From the NCBI RefSeq assembly GCF_001439665.1, contig NZ_LMAK01000041.1, forward strand, positions 1 to 44,558: a DNA stretch of 44,558 nt. The letters run 5' to 3'. Both the position numbers and the translations under genes were made by a program. Below the pieces are notes generated by a model. The model worked only from the letters and a program-made list of their open reading frames with translations. It was not told the DNA's origin and searched no databases. Every line of letters begins with the position of its first letter. The stretch's first letter is position 1. The DNA is from Formosa algae (lineage in GTDB: Bacteria; Bacteroidota; Bacteroidia; Flavobacteriales; Flavobacteriaceae). This document shows positions 44,516 to 44,558 of the stretch, one piece after another.

Positions 44516-44547
44516 TTGGTCGTTATAAATAAAAGGTAGTATATTTG
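44516..44547 (+). promoter_or_regulatory. Strong promoter at the right edge of the window
   Basis: TTG (44516-44518), a 21-base spacer and TATATTTG (44540-44547) fit the Bacteroidota consensus almost perfectly. No gene follows before the window ends at 44558, so it drives something outside; a strong promoter like this often precedes a tRNA, rRNA or ribosomal-protein gene. Confidence 0.65.
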
Positions 44548-44558
44548 CACCCGCTTAG

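Noticed and set aside
1-44558. tRNA, rRNA, riboswitch, CRISPR array, insertion sequence or integrase
   Set aside because: By eye on both strands I found no cloverleaf with a conserved GTTCGA-type arm, no regularly spaced repeats, no transposase or integrase protein and no recognisable riboswitch core; a covariance-model scan would be needed to exclude short RNAs.

Overview
The window is AT-rich chromosomal DNA from a member of the Bacteroidota, most probably a marine Flavobacteriaceae species. The evidence is: many promoters with the Bacteroidota-type TAnnTTTG -7 element just upstream of genes; two secreted proteins with type IX secretion (T9SS) C-terminal sorting domains; a carboxypeptidase-regulatory/plug/beta-barrel outer-membrane protein; and families typical of this group (GSCFA, Porin_10, DUF4230, DUF5522, lysyl-tRNA synthetase with a C-terminal extension). 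I see no rRNA, tRNA, CRISPR array, insertion sequence or prophage. Most of the window is core genome.

Layout. 1-5712: the 5' part of hemN (runs off the left edge), an RhlE-type RNA helicase with a small VF530 protein, a lipoprotein, and the ribosome-assembly GTPases Era and Der flanking an oppositely oriented membrane protein. 5867-9512: a large outer-membrane beta-barrel protein convergent with an MscS-type channel. 9732-12913 (minus): an envelope operon in the order M23 peptidase, MerR regulator, LemA, TPM protein, secreted/membrane TPM protein, divergent from alaS. 13141-18745: alaS-GSCFA, a DUF4230 protein, a rhodanese and an enoyl-CoA hydratase-family enzyme. 18926-20586: a DUF4136 lipoprotein, a 565-bp gene-poor stretch, then a divergent pair made of a cysteine-rich DUF5522 protein and a small HExxH protein. 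20589-26658 (minus): two tandem T9SS cargo proteins that share their C-terminal halves but differ at the N-terminus. 26952-29998: a PLP enzyme, a LysM glucosaminidase lipoprotein and hemL, tightly packed. 30096-31838: a secreted protein divergent from an orphan LuxR-type response regulator, with operator-like palindromes between them. 31897-35118 (minus): a Spy/DUF4890-like protein, then lysS followed by a membrane endonuclease/exonuclease/phosphatase-family protein. 35282-37022: a YqaE/Pmp3 peptide, a lipoprotein and lipB. 37031-42310 (minus): small membrane and Bor-like proteins, an unknown protein, a YejK/NdpA nucleoid protein, a large beta-propeller lipoprotein and rnhB. 42381-44345: a Porin_10-type outer-membrane protein. 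The window ends on a strong promoter whose gene lies outside.

The main functional themes are translation and ribosome biogenesis (alaS, lysS, era, der, helicase), cofactors (hemN, hemL, lipB) and envelope maintenance. I found no clear new multi-gene defence or metabolic system. The observations most worth a second look are small-scale: a perfect intrinsic terminator just after lysS that is also coding sequence for the first membrane helix of the next gene; a duplicated 13-bp element placed on both promoters of the M23-operon/alaS divergent region; two adjacent perfect palindromes upstream of an orphan response regulator; hairpins in the leaders of the RNA helicase and one T9SS gene; and the shared-tail, different-head pair of T9SS proteins.
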